Assembly (NCBI GenBank): GCA_021776805.1
Contig: JAJFFD010000174.1
Span: forward strand, 1 to 33,273
Source of the DNA: Planctomycetota bacterium
GTDB taxonomy: Bacteria; Planctomycetota; UBA1135; UBA2386
DNA length: 33,273 nucleotides
Direction of reading: 5' to 3'
The position numbers and the translations under genes are program-made. The notes beneath the pieces were generated by a model. That model worked only from the letters and a program-made list of their open reading frames with translations, did not search any database and had not been told where the DNA came from. Shown here one piece after another: positions 25,946-33,273 of the stretch; within the stretch, counting starts at the first letter, position 1, and each line of letters begins with the position of its first letter.

Positions 25946-27073
25946 CTACTTGAACTGAGTGATGCGGGCGCGGAGAGCGCTCGCCTCTGTTCCGTGGCCT
26001 GCGGCTTGGAGTGCCATGCAGAGTTGCTCGAGCCAGGTAGCAAGCTCCCCTGGCAGGGATGCGGGAGCAACCTTTTGTTGTTGGTTCGCTTCTGTGTCCA
26101 GGATGCGTAGGTAGTCACAGACCACTGGGCCGAAGATCTTGCTCTCTTCGAGGAGTAGCTTGTCCTGCAGCTTCCGCCATTCAGCGGCTGCGACCTTCAC
26201 TCGCTCACGACCCTCGAGGCCGAGGACCAGATTGCCAAGGGCAGTCCAGCGGAGGAAGAGATCGCCGTTGCGGCAGGATCGGATTTCGAGGCCGCCGAGG
26301 TACTGCTCCCGTTCCTGCCCTTCTCCTTTGGAAGGGTCAGAACCCTCGACGAGAAGAGCTCGCCAGGTTTGAAAGCTCTTGACGGCCGCGGCCTGCTCGG
26401 GGCTTTCTGGGTCTTCCGAGGACAGGCTTTCCAGAGCACTGGCCGCTGCTCTCGAGGCGCGTGCTCCCCAGGGGTCGTCCAGGAATCGCTCAGACCTGCC
26501 CATCGCTTCGAGCAGGGCCGGCAATCCTGCGTCATCTCCCGCGTCGACGAGCATGATACCGACAGCCACTCGCACCCGCGGATCCTCGTCCGATAGCAAG
26601 TCGTGGACTCGAGGCCTGGGTTCCTGGCGCGACAGCAGCAGCAGCCCCCGCGCCCCTTCGATCCGATACAAGTGCGCGGGATCAAGCATGGCCTTGCGGA
26701 ACAGTCCGATGTGTTCCTCGCGCTTGCGCAAGGCCAGCCCGCCGAGCGCCTGCGAGCGCCAATAAAAGTCCCGATCGATTGCCCAGTCATGCAGCAGATC
26801 GAGAGTGGCCACTCCCGACTGATTCGAGCGCGCAATTGCGTCAACCAGGATCAGGGAGATCTTCTGTCGGCCGTGCTTTTCCTCGTAGCGACGAATCGCC
26901 GGGACCGCATCGTCGCCAGACCTGGCTAGCTTGCCAGACACCGCTCGACGAACTGCGAAACGCCGATGCTCGATGGCCTTGGCGACCTCCGCATCTCGAT
27001 CGACGGTCTCCTCCTGGCAGGGTAAGTTCGTTGCCAAGCATGGCAGCAGGCTCATGAGCAGGAGCTTCTTCAC
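25946..27073 (-). CDS. Secreted HEAT-like repeat protein
   Basis: This 375-aa protein has an N-terminal signal peptide (MKKLLLMSLLPCLATNLPCQ). Residues about 30-230 form HEAT-type helical repeats (RRAVSGKLARSGDDAVPAIR, DEDPRVRVAVGIMLVDAGDD). The later part is helical without a clear family. The start is a GTG at 27073 whose GTG overlaps the TGA of the DUF3299-like gene (GTGA), so translation is probably coupled. It closes the kinase-sigma-DUF3299 gene series and may serve as a periplasmic scaffold; this is inferred. Confidence 0.72.
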   Translation of the reverse strand: MKKLLLMSLLPCLATNLPCQEETVDRDAEVAKAIEHRRFAVRRAVSGKLARSGDDAVPAIRRYEEKHGRQKISLILVDAIARSNQSGVATLDLLHDWAIDRDFYWRSQALGGLALRKREEHIGLFRKAMLDPAHLYRIEGARGLLLLSRQEPRPRVHDLLSDEDPRVRVAVGIMLVDAGDDAGLPALLEAMGRSERFLDDPWGARASRAAASALESLSSEDPESPEQAAAVKSFQTWRALLVEGSDPSKGEGQEREQYLGGLEIRSCRNGDLFLRWTALGNLVLGLEGRERVKVAAAEWRKLQDKLLLEESKIFGPVVCDYLRILDTEANQQQKVAPASLPGELATWLEQLCMALQAAGHGTEASALRARITQFK

Positions 27074-27483
27074 CAGCGGTCTACCGACTCGACTTCCATG
27101 TAGTAGAGAGAGATCACTACGCCGTCTTCAATCTCTTCGCCCACGTATAGAGTGCCGACGATCTTGACCAGGCCGGGCTCTACGTTGATCTCTTCTCCAT
27201 CCGGCATCGCGCAGAAGATGACTTCGTTCATCTTCGGTATGCCTTCGCAGCCGCAGGCCTCATCGATAAGCATGAACATGTCAGTTGGCCCGCTGCCGCC
27301 GTCTTCCCGCGCCATGAAGCCAGTGATCTCCACGCGCTGCGAATCCAGGCGGGTGACCTCGGCGGGCAATTCCATACCCTCCTCGTACTCGAAGCTGGAG
27401 AGGGTGGGGAAGTTGACGGGAATCGGATCGTCGGCGGGAAGCGCGAGGAGGGATCCGATGCATAGAAGGGCGAGGCCTTTCAC
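27070..27483 (-). CDS. Secreted DUF3299-like protein
   Basis: This 137-aa protein has a short signal peptide (MKGLALLCIGSLLALPA). The body shows ITGFMAREDGG, FMLIDEACGCEGIPKMNEVI and VKIVGTLYVGEEIEDGVVIS followed by LYYME, the strand order and Cys pair (ACGCEG) of DUF3299 proteins. That family resembles small OB-like lipoproteins of unknown role, often next to transport or copper-related genes. The start is GTG 27483. TAGAAT on the minus strand at 27496-27491 lies only 7 bases before it, so this gene may have its own leaderless promoter as well as transcription from the sigma gene, which ends 26 bases upstream. Confidence 0.65.
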   Translation of the reverse strand: MKGLALLCIGSLLALPADDPIPVNFPTLSSFEYEEGMELPAEVTRLDSQRVEITGFMAREDGGSGPTDMFMLIDEACGCEGIPKMNEVIFCAMPDGEEINVEPGLVKIVGTLYVGEEIEDGVVISLYYMEVESVDRW

Positions 27484-27490
27484 TCCCGGG

Positions 27491-27496
27491 ATTCTA
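27491..27496 (-). promoter_or_regulatory. Candidate -10 box before the DUF3299-like gene
   Basis: On the minus strand TAGAAT lies 7 bases before the GTG start, with no Shine-Dalgarno between (CCCGGGA). It is the same arrangement as at the tandem secreted genes. The -35 region is not recognisable and overlaps the end of the sigma gene. Confidence 0.4.
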
Positions 27497-27509
27497 CCCC
27501 GCGGATCGC

Positions 27510-28076
27510 TCAGGCATCCAGCCGCTGCATCAAGTCCCGCACCTTGGCCAGAATCCGGCTCTTCGCCTTGTAGACCTGATTGCTGTTCATGCCCAAGGCG
27601 GCGCAGACTTGCGGCACCTCCGCGGCCTCGTCGAGAATCATGCGGAATGCCTGATAGTCCCGCTCGGAGACGCTCATGCGAGCTTGTTCGAGGCAGAAAC
27701 GCAGGTGTTCTTCTTGCCAGTGTCGATCCCAGGCTTCCTTTGGCGTGGCCCCGCTGTCAGCCAGATCGGAGAAATCCTCGCCAATCTGCGGCCGGCTTCG
27801 ACGGCGGCGCAGGGCATCGACCACACGGCCGTGGGTGACCGTGCTCAGCCAGGACTTGAAGCGCCCCCGATCCCGGTCGTATTCGAAGCTGGCCATCTTG
27901 CGGCTGAGCTCCTCGAGCACTTGGTCGCGCACCTCCTCTGCATCATCGTGACCGAGGCCATACCTGCTGGCGAAGCCGTAGATTAGCGGTGCATAGAGGT
28001 CATAGAACTGTTCCCAGGCATCCGCATCGCCCGGATCCCGTACTCTGGCGAGAAGGCTGCGACGGGTGGAGATCAT
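27510..28076 (-). CDS. ECF-family RNA polymerase sigma factor
   Basis: This 188-aa protein has sigma region 2 at about residues 12-95 (WEQFYDLYAPLIYGFASRYG, then EEVRDQVLEELSRKM and FKSWLSTVTHGRVVDALRRR) and sigma region 4 at about 125-185 (LDEAAEVPQVCAALGMNSNQ with an HTH, then VYKAKSRILAKVRDLM). It directs RNA polymerase to its target promoters. Its ATG overlaps the TGA of the upstream kinase gene (ATGA), implying coupled translation and a shared pathway. Kinase-linked ECF factors are typical of planctomycetes. Control by the neighbouring kinase, which carries an anti-sigma-type zinc motif, is inferred. Confidence 0.9.
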   Translation of the reverse strand: MISTRRSLLARVRDPGDADAWEQFYDLYAPLIYGFASRYGLGHDDAEEVRDQVLEELSRKMASFEYDRDRGRFKSWLSTVTHGRVVDALRRRRSRPQIGEDFSDLADSGATPKEAWDRHWQEEHLRFCLEQARMSVSERDYQAFRMILDEAAEVPQVCAALGMNSNQVYKAKSRILAKVRDLMQRLDA

Positions 28077-30733
28077 TGCCGCTCCTCCAGCATGCGGATG
28101 CGTGCTTCGTATTCCGCGGCGCCTTCGGTTGCTTCGCCCGCAAGGCAGAGCTGATGCAGGAGGCGTAGCAGATCCAGTTGTAGCTCATCCTCGTAGACCT
28201 TCTCCACTCGGGACATTTCCTGGTCAGCTGCCAAGAGGAGATTCTTGGCCTGCATTGTCTCGCCGCGCGTCGCGAGCAAGGAGCTGAGCGCCACGAGGCT
28301 TTGCAGGGCAGTTGGATTGCTGGTGTTTTCGCTGGTCACAGCGATCTCACGCGCTTCCCAGAGTCGAGCTTCGGCGGACTTCAGGTCACCCTCCGCTTGC
28401 AGGAGGCGCCCGAGATAGCCGAGATTCCGGGCGCGATTCGGACAGAGTCTGCCGAAGACTCGGCATTGGATGACAAGGGAGCTCTCGAGGAGTCGCATGG
28501 CCACCTCGTTTTGCTTCCTGCTGCAGAGAAGATCCGCCAAGATGCTTGCCAGGCTGGAGAGTTCGTAGGTTCCAGTGCCTTCGATTGCGATGAGGACCTC
28601 GATGGCCTGGCAATAGGCGTCGTCCTTGCCGCCTTCCAGTTCGCTGATGGCTTGCCGCAGATCCTCCTTTGGTTCGAAGCCCTCACGTAGACCCTTCTCG
28701 ATTCTCAGGACAAGGGACTGGCGGAAGAGCTGATCCGCGGCACTCAGGGCACCTCGGCGCATTTCAAACTCGGCGCGCTGCGCCAGAAGGTGCGAGGCGA
28801 GTCGGCGACCATAGAGTCGGCTGGTAAGGGCGATGGATTCGTCCAGGTAGCGCCAGGCTTCTTCATGCCGGTCCGATGACTGCAGCAGCCAGGTGTACTC
28901 GCGCAAGCATTCGAGGATCAACTCAGGATCCTCATCACCGTGCTGGCGCGCGATGAGCAGTATGGAGTCGAGTTCATCCTGTCGCTCCGCCTCCGAGAGA
29001 CTGTCGCGATGCAGGCGAAGTGAGTTGAGACGCAAACGGGTCAGCTCGAGACTCTCTTCGCCGAGTTCTTGGCGAAAAACCAGTCGTGAGCTTTGCAACA
29101 GAGCCTCCGCCTGCTCGCGGGCATCCGGGTGACGTCCTGCCAAGAGTGCGACCGCCAGGAGGCGCTCGGTCTCGGCGATTGCGACGGAATTCGGGTTCGG
29201 GGCTTGCCGGCGTATGCGCAGGGCTTCCTGGTGCATGGCGACCGCCTCATTCCTGTTCTGCGCGCTGTGCACGGCGCCGAGCTTGTCAAGGCAGTCAGCT
29301 ACTTCCAGACCCTCGTCGCCCTTACTCGCGCGAAACATCTGCAGTGCCGCTTGCAGGTGGGGCATAGCGGACTCGGGCATGCGTAGGCGCGCGTAAGTCT
29401 GACCGATGTTGTAGCGCAGGGTTGCCGCCACCTCCGGCGCATGCATGAGACTCTGCTCGATGCGCATGGCCGCGTCTTCGAGCACGTCCAGTTCCATGGC
29501 ATCGGCGCCCATGCGCTCCGGGCGCACAGCCGCCAGAGTCTCATTGAGGAGGGTGCTCATCTGGCCCACGGTCTGTCTCTCGCGGGCGACGTCCTCTTCG
29601 ATGAATAGGATCGTGGCTAGAGAGCCCAGGAGTAGGAGCAGCATGGCGCTAACGCTCAAGCTACGGCGCTTGCGGCGAAACCATTTCTTGAGCGCGTAAG
29701 CGCTGCTCTCACCACGGGCGCGGATGGGGCGATCTTCGAGGTAGCAGTGGAGGTCCCTAGCCAGCTCGGCCGCGCTGGCATAGCGCCGTTCTCGATCCTT
29801 GTGGATCGCCTGGGCGATGATCAAGCGCAGATCCTTCTCGAGTTCACTTGGATACCGGGGCTCGGTTTCGGTGATCTGCTGGATCGTCGCTTGGACACTG
29901 TCCTGGTTTGCGAAGGCCGGTCGACTGAGCAGAGTCTCGTAGAGAATAATGCCCAGGGAGTAGACATCACCGCGGGTATCGACTGCGTCCAGGCCCTGGC
30001 GAATGTGCTCCGGCGAAGCGTAGCAAAGGGTGCCGGCAAACTCGCCGGTGGCGGTGATGGTGGGTCCGCGCCCGAAGAAACCCTTGGCCAGGCCGAAGTC
30101 GAGAATGCGCGCTTGACCCGCCGCATCAACCAAGATGTTGCTGGGCTTCAGATCTCGATGCAGCACACCCCGTTGATGGGCGTGGGCCACCGCTTCGCAG
30201 ATCTGGAGGAAGAGACGGAGCCTCTGGCGTCGGTCAGGTTGCTGGCTCACCAAGTAGGCGTCGAGGTGCTCGCCCTCCACCCAATCCATAACTGCGAAGA
30301 GATGTCCAGCCGCCGCCGAGCGCTCACGGATGCTGACGATGTTCGGGTGGCTGAGACGGGCGACCAGATCGACTTCTCTTTCCAATCGGTAGCAGTCGCG
30401 AAGGGAGGCCGCCCGACCATTGATGAGAACCTTGAGAGCGACGATTTCGGCGTTCTTGCGGCAGCGCGCCTTGAAGACCGTCCCCTGACCACCTTGGCGG
30501 ATCTCGGCGAGGATTTCGAAGCGATCCTCGATGGCCGCGGCGAAGGTGGGGCCCATGTCATCCTGGCTGACTGCCTCGCGCAGATCCTGCAGGAGAGCTT
30601 CGCCATCGCGGATACCCTCGAGTTGGCCGCGGCAGGCTGCGCAGTCTGCGAGATGCGCCCGAGCAGAAGCTGGGCCGGAGTCCGCCTGATCCGCAAGGCG
30701 GTGCAACTCTTCAATGGTCAGACAATCTTGCAT
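28073..30733 (-). CDS. Membrane Ser/Thr protein kinase with N-terminal anti-sigma-type zinc motif and TPR-like tail
   Basis: The protein is 886 aa from ATG 30733; the frame is open up to 30901, but that extension has no domain and overlaps the divergent gene region. Residues 4-40 contain HLADCAACRGQ, an HxxxCxxC motif (His27, Cys31, Cys34) as in zinc-binding anti-sigma domains. The kinase domain (about 72-335) has RQGGQGTVF, Lys101, HRDLKPSN (Asp194), DFG (212-214) and SPE, so it should be active. A single membrane helix lies at about 361-377 after a run of Arg/Lys. The extracytoplasmic part (about 390-880) is helical with TPR-like repeats (AATLRYNIGQTYARLRMPES, CLDKLGAVHSAQNRNEAVAM). It is likely a receptor kinase acting on or through the overlapping ECF sigma factor; the signal and target are not known. 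Confidence 0.9.
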   Translation of the reverse strand: MQDCLTIEELHRLADQADSGPASARAHLADCAACRGQLEGIRDGEALLQDLREAVSQDDMGPTFAAAIEDRFEILAEIRQGGQGTVFKARCRKNAEIVALKVLINGRAASLRDCYRLEREVDLVARLSHPNIVSIRERSAAAGHLFAVMDWVEGEHLDAYLVSQQPDRRQRLRLFLQICEAVAHAHQRGVLHRDLKPSNILVDAAGQARILDFGLAKGFFGRGPTITATGEFAGTLCYASPEHIRQGLDAVDTRGDVYSLGIILYETLLSRPAFANQDSVQATIQQITETEPRYPSELEKDLRLIIAQAIHKDRERRYASAAELARDLHCYLEDRPIRARGESSAYALKKWFRRKRRSLSVSAMLLLLLGSLATILFIEEDVARERQTVGQMSTLLNETLAAVRPERMGADAMELDVLEDAAMRIEQSLMHAPEVAATLRYNIGQTYARLRMPESAMPHLQAALQMFRASKGDEGLEVADCLDKLGAVHSAQNRNEAVAMHQEALRIRRQAPNPNSVAIAETERLLAVALLAGRHPDAREQAEALLQSSRLVFRQELGEESLELTRLRLNSLRLHRDSLSEAERQDELDSILLIARQHGDEDPELILECLREYTWLLQSSDRHEEAWRYLDESIALTSRLYGRRLASHLLAQRAEFEMRRGALSAADQLFRQSLVLRIEKGLREGFEPKEDLRQAISELEGGKDDAYCQAIEVLIAIEGTGTYELSSLASILADLLCSRKQNEVAMRLLESSLVIQCRVFGRLCPNRARNLGYLGRLLQAEGDLKSAEARLWEAREIAVTSENTSNPTALQSLVALSSLLATRGETMQAKNLLLAADQEMSRVEKVYEDELQLDLLRLLHQLCLAGEATEGAAEYEARIRMLEERQ

Positions 30734-30863
30734 CCTGCGCGCTGTTCGAGATTCGTTGGGCTGAGGGGTTTCTGCCAGGAAATATGTCGGCCTTGCGGGG
30801 TGCCCATTGAACCACGAATCGACTTCCCTGGCAGGGCTCGTCATGGGCTGCGAACAGGAGCAC

Positions 30864-32006
30864 ATGTTCAATTCAATGATCACCCGTTCCGGAGCAGCCA
30901 TTCTGCTCGCCGTACTTTCGATTGCGCCTCTTGCCGAGATTTCGGCCCAGGAGCCAGTAACGAAGGAGCGGCCAAAGGTCGCTGTCCTGGTCTATGACGG
31001 GGTCGAACTCCTGGACTTCGCCGGCCCCCTTGAGGTCCTCAAGATTGCTGCGGCGATGACGGGCAAATCGGGAATGCAGGTCTATTCGCTGGCGGCCAGT
31101 GCCGGTGAGCTGAAGAGCTTCGGCCTCGGTATCAAGACTGAGTATGACCTGAGCGACTGCCCGGATCCGGACATCTTGGTAATCCCCGGTGGTTCGACCC
31201 GTTCCCTAAATGCGAACCAGGCTTTTCGCAGCTGGTTTGCCGAGCGCAAGGATGGCTTGGATATCTGTATGTCGGTCTGCAATGGCGCCAGAATTCTTGC
31301 CCAAGAAGGCATGCTCGATGGCAAGCAGGCGACGAGTCATTGGGGTTCGTTGCCGAGATTGCGAGCTGACTTTCCGGAGGTCGAGTTTCTAGCCAAGCGC
31401 CGCTTCGTGGATAGCGGCCGAGTAATCACCAGTGCCGGGATCTCGGCGGGCATCGATGGCGCTTTGCACCTTGTGGCGCGCCTGCACGGTCTGTTGGTGG
31501 CGCAGGGAGTGGCCATGCAAATGGAATATGAGTGGCGTCCCGAACCCGTCGAAGTCTTTGGCTACGAGTTCTTGGATCCGAAGGGCGATCAGGTGGCGCA
31601 ATTCGAAAGGATAGCGCGCATGCAGATTACTCAGGAGAGTTGGCAGCCTGCGGAGCGCGTTCTTCAGCGGGGAATCGCCGCCGCACCGGACACTGGCGTG
31701 TTCTGGCGATTGCTGGGTTACGTGCACTTTAACGGCGAGCACTATGAGCAGGCTCTGCAGGCCTATGCTCGCGCCGCTGAATTCGAAGAGCATGCCGGCG
31801 TCGCCAACTACAACACTGCGCTGATCTATCTGCGCCAGGAGAAGAGTCCCGAGCTGGCCATCAATTCCCTGGAGAAAGCCTTGCAGGCGGGATTCAGGCA
31901 GGCGGCTGTGCTCGAGTCGAATGCAGACTTCGACCCGATTCGGGAGCACCCGCGCTTTCTCGCGGTGGTCGAGGCCATGGGCGGGGAGGCGGGCCGCAAG
32001 GACTGA
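30864..32006 (+). CDS. Secreted DJ-1/PfpI-family protein with C-terminal TPR-like repeats
   Basis: This 380-aa protein has a signal peptide (about residues 5-28, ending EISAQ). Several Mets are possible; ATG 30864 follows AGGAG at 30856-30860, and 30876 is the alternative. Residues about 35-220 are a DJ-1/PfpI (class I GATase-like) domain: VAVLVYDGVELLDFAGPLEV, LVIPGGS, MSVCNGARILAQEG with the candidate nucleophile Cys139, and VITSAGISAGIDGAL. This version is closest in style to isonitrile hydratase and AraC-type DJ-1 domains, but there is no HTH. Residues about 250-375 are TPR-like (FWRLLGYVHFNGEHYEQALQ, VANYNTALIYLRQE). DJ-1 domains are usually cytoplasmic, so an exported form with TPR repeats is unusual. 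Catalysis is unproven. Confidence 0.82.
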   Translation: MFNSMITRSGAAILLAVLSIAPLAEISAQEPVTKERPKVAVLVYDGVELLDFAGPLEVLKIAAAMTGKSGMQVYSLAASAGELKSFGLGIKTEYDLSDCPDPDILVIPGGSTRSLNANQAFRSWFAERKDGLDICMSVCNGARILAQEGMLDGKQATSHWGSLPRLRADFPEVEFLAKRRFVDSGRVITSAGISAGIDGALHLVARLHGLLVAQGVAMQMEYEWRPEPVEVFGYEFLDPKGDQVAQFERIARMQITQESWQPAERVLQRGIAAAPDTGVFWRLLGYVHFNGEHYEQALQAYARAAEFEEHAGVANYNTALIYLRQEKSPELAINSLEKALQAGFRQAAVLESNADFDPIREHPRFLAVVEAMGGEAGRKD

Positions 32007-32019
32007 GCTTCTCGGCCAG

Positions 32020-32054
32020 GCGAAGTGAGCGCCAGAGGCGCGCGCTCACTTCGC
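32020..32054. terminator. Strong hairpin between convergent genes
   Basis: A 13-base arm at 32020-32032 (GCGAAGTGAGCGC) is perfectly complementary to 32042-32054, with a 9-base loop. It lies just past the stop of the DJ-1-TPR gene, and its right arm includes the last codon and stop of the M48 gene. It probably ends transcripts arriving from both sides. There is no long T-run on either side. Confidence 0.65.
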
Positions 32055-32870
32055 GCCGGTCTTCTCGGCCTTCAATTCAGCGATCTCACGGCGCAAGTCC
32101 GCAGCACGCTGTTCCGAGTCTGGATGGCTGCTCAGCATGTCCGAGGGTTGAGCGTTCGGACTTGCAGCCTGCATGCGCTCCCAAAAGAGCGGGGCCTGAT
32201 CGATGTCGTAGCCGGCCTTCATCATGTAGCGCAGGCCCACTTCGTCCGCTTCGATCTCGTTCTGCTGGCTGTAGGGCATGACCGAGCCCACGATGTATCC
32301 CAGACCGAAGGAATCCATGACCACCTTGCGGCTGCCCGGTGCGATCGATCCCCAAATGTCGGCTGTGATCCCAACAGGAATGCCGAGGAGCTGCTTGTAC
32401 GTCGGCTGGCTCATCCTCTCATTGCCGTGTTGCAGTGTGGCGTGGGCAATCTCGTGACTCATCACAACTGCCAGTCCAGTCTCGTCTTTGGTGACCTTGA
32501 GGATGCCTGAGTAGACGGCGACCTTGCCGCCTGGTAGGCAGAAGGCGTTGAGGATTCCATCGTCATCGATGAGATTGAAGCGCCAGTCGTAGTCCTTGCC
32601 TGCGGTCTCGGCGATCTTACGACCGACTCTCTTGATGAGATCGGCCTCAGGAGTGCCGGTGATGATCTTCGCCTCGGAGAGAATGTCCTCGTAGGCCTTC
32701 GCACCCAGTTCATTCATCTGCTCCTCGCTGTACTGCAGCTTGGGCCGGCTGCGGCCGGTTTCCGGGATAGTCTCCGTGCCCTGGCAGGCGCAGGTCAGAA
32801 TGAGGAGCAATGAGAGTGATGCCTTGCCAAGGATTGCCTGGCCGGCCGAATGGCTGCGTGGACTGGTCAT
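32046..32870 (-). CDS. M48-family zinc metalloprotease lipoprotein
   Basis: This 274-aa protein has a lipoprotein-type signal (LLLILTCACQ). ATG 32870 is chosen over an upstream Met at 32921 because it begins the signal-bearing segment. Residues 139-143 are HEIAH, the zinc-binding and catalytic motif, and NEIEADEVG (Glu205, Asp209) supplies the third ligand. Further M48 features are NAFCLPGGKVAVYSGI and the ending SSHPDSEQRAADLR. Members such as BepA and LoiP degrade or help fold outer-membrane proteins, so envelope quality control is likely. A possible 5-bp hairpin (CCCCT/AGGGG, 32881-32893) sits in the leader. The gene is divergent from the partial sigma gene. Confidence 0.9.
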   Translation of the reverse strand: MTSPRSHSAGQAILGKASLSLLLILTCACQGTETIPETGRSRPKLQYSEEQMNELGAKAYEDILSEAKIITGTPEADLIKRVGRKIAETAGKDYDWRFNLIDDDGILNAFCLPGGKVAVYSGILKVTKDETGLAVVMSHEIAHATLQHGNERMSQPTYKQLLGIPVGITADIWGSIAPGSRKVVMDSFGLGYIVGSVMPYSQQNEIEADEVGLRYMMKAGYDIDQAPLFWERMQAASPNAQPSDMLSSHPDSEQRAADLRREIAELKAEKTGAK

Positions 32871-33001
32871 GCTGGTGGATCCCCTGCGAGGGGTTGCTTG
32901 GCGCCCATTCATAGCCCCCAAAATCGCTGATGCACAGTCGCTGCCGGGAAGAATGATTGAACCTCCTGGGTCCGGCAGCGACTTTCCTGGGCCTGACAGT
33001 C

Positions 33002-33273
33002 ATGACCCCGTCCCCTGATCAGCCGGTTTTCGACGAGCTCTTGGTGCTGCAGTGCCAGGCTGGGGACGGCGCTGCCCTCGATGAGCTGGTCAAACGCTGG
33101 CAGCCGCGCCTCATGCGCCATGCTCTGCGTCTAAGTATGAATCCGGAGATCGCCGGCGACATCTGCCAGGAAGCCTGGCTGGCCATCGTCCGCGGCATTC
33201 ACCGCGTCTCGGACCCTGCCATGTTCCGTGCCTGGGCCCTGCGCATCGTTGCCAACAAGGCAGCAGATTGGCT
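33002..33273 (+). CDS. ECF-family sigma factor, N-terminal part (cut by window end)
   Basis: From ATG 33002 the frame stays open to the window end (90 complete codons). It starts MTPSPDQPVFDELLVLQCQA and continues with ALDELVKRWQPRLMRHAL, DICQEAWLAIVRGI and FRAWALRIVANKAADWL. These are sigma region 2 features of ECF factors: the DICQEAW core-binding helix and the FRAWALRIVANKA segment. Region 4 would lie beyond the window. It is a second ECF factor, distinct from the kinase-linked one, and is divergent from the M48 gene. The start has no strong ribosome binding site (CTGACAGTC upstream). Confidence 0.85.
   Translation, partial: MTPSPDQPVFDELLVLQCQAGDGAALDELVKRWQPRLMRHALRLSMNPEIAGDICQEAWLAIVRGIHRVSDPAMFRAWALRIVANKAADW

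Noticed and set aside
30734..30901. Longer start of the kinase at 30901
   Set aside because: The extra 56 residues have no domain, overlap the divergent gene's start and signal peptide, and the zinc-motif domain begins right after ATG 30733.
29747..30997. 416-aa plus-strand open frame opposite the kinase
   Set aside because: The minus strand encodes a kinase with all catalytic motifs; the antisense frame has no recognisable features.

Overview
The window looks like a chromosomal stretch from a GC-rich, Gram-negative-type bacterium, most likely a member of the Planctomycetota. This is an inference from gene content: a membrane Ser/Thr kinase with a TPR-like tail next to an ECF sigma factor, HEAT-repeat lipoproteins, a DUF3299-like protein, a giant Ig-repeat lipoprotein, and secreted Cys-containing proteins of a style common in marine planctomycetes. 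Most products carry a signal peptide or lipobox, so the region mainly serves the cell envelope and periplasm. I see no tRNA, rRNA, CRISPR array, insertion sequence or phage gene.

Layout. 1-2161: a possible gene tail, an alpha/beta hydrolase with a C-terminal YHS-type metal-binding module, and a small secreted protein. 2177-9157 (minus): a 2326-aa lipoprotein with fourteen Ig-like repeats of about 107 aa, then DUF2341-like, LamG-like and propeller-like parts. 9330-11045 (minus): an RDD membrane protein directly coupled to a HEAT-repeat lipoprotein. 11171-12325 (plus): a redoxin-DsbD-alpha fusion whose frame is crossed by one TGA exactly where the first redox cysteine belongs. A SECIS-like hairpin follows, so I read it as a selenoprotein. 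12401-15954 (plus): an S9 peptidase and a double YCII-like lipoprotein. 15969-18603 (minus): a lipoprotein esterase and an ArsR-SRPBCC fusion regulator with an operator-like palindrome over its start codon. 18714-25927 (plus): a coiled-coil lipoprotein, a tricorn-type protease, and two tandem paralogous secreted proteins with near-identical leaderless-type -10 boxes. 25946-30733 (minus): a kinase, ECF sigma factor, DUF3299-like protein and HEAT protein in an overlapping operon-like series. 30864-33273: a secreted DJ-1/PfpI-TPR protein, an M48 metalloprotease lipoprotein on the minus strand, and the start of another ECF sigma factor.

How the genes may work together. The predicted periplasmic enzymes (S9, tricorn, M48, esterase, epoxide-hydrolase-like) suggest extracytoplasmic degradation and protein quality control. 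The Sec redoxin-DsbD-alpha protein would handle thiol redox in the same compartment. The kinase carries an anti-sigma-type HxxxCxxC motif at its N-terminus and overlaps the sigma gene by ATGA, which suggests a signalling module controlling envelope genes. The best candidate for something new is the selenoprotein fusion at 11171-12325.
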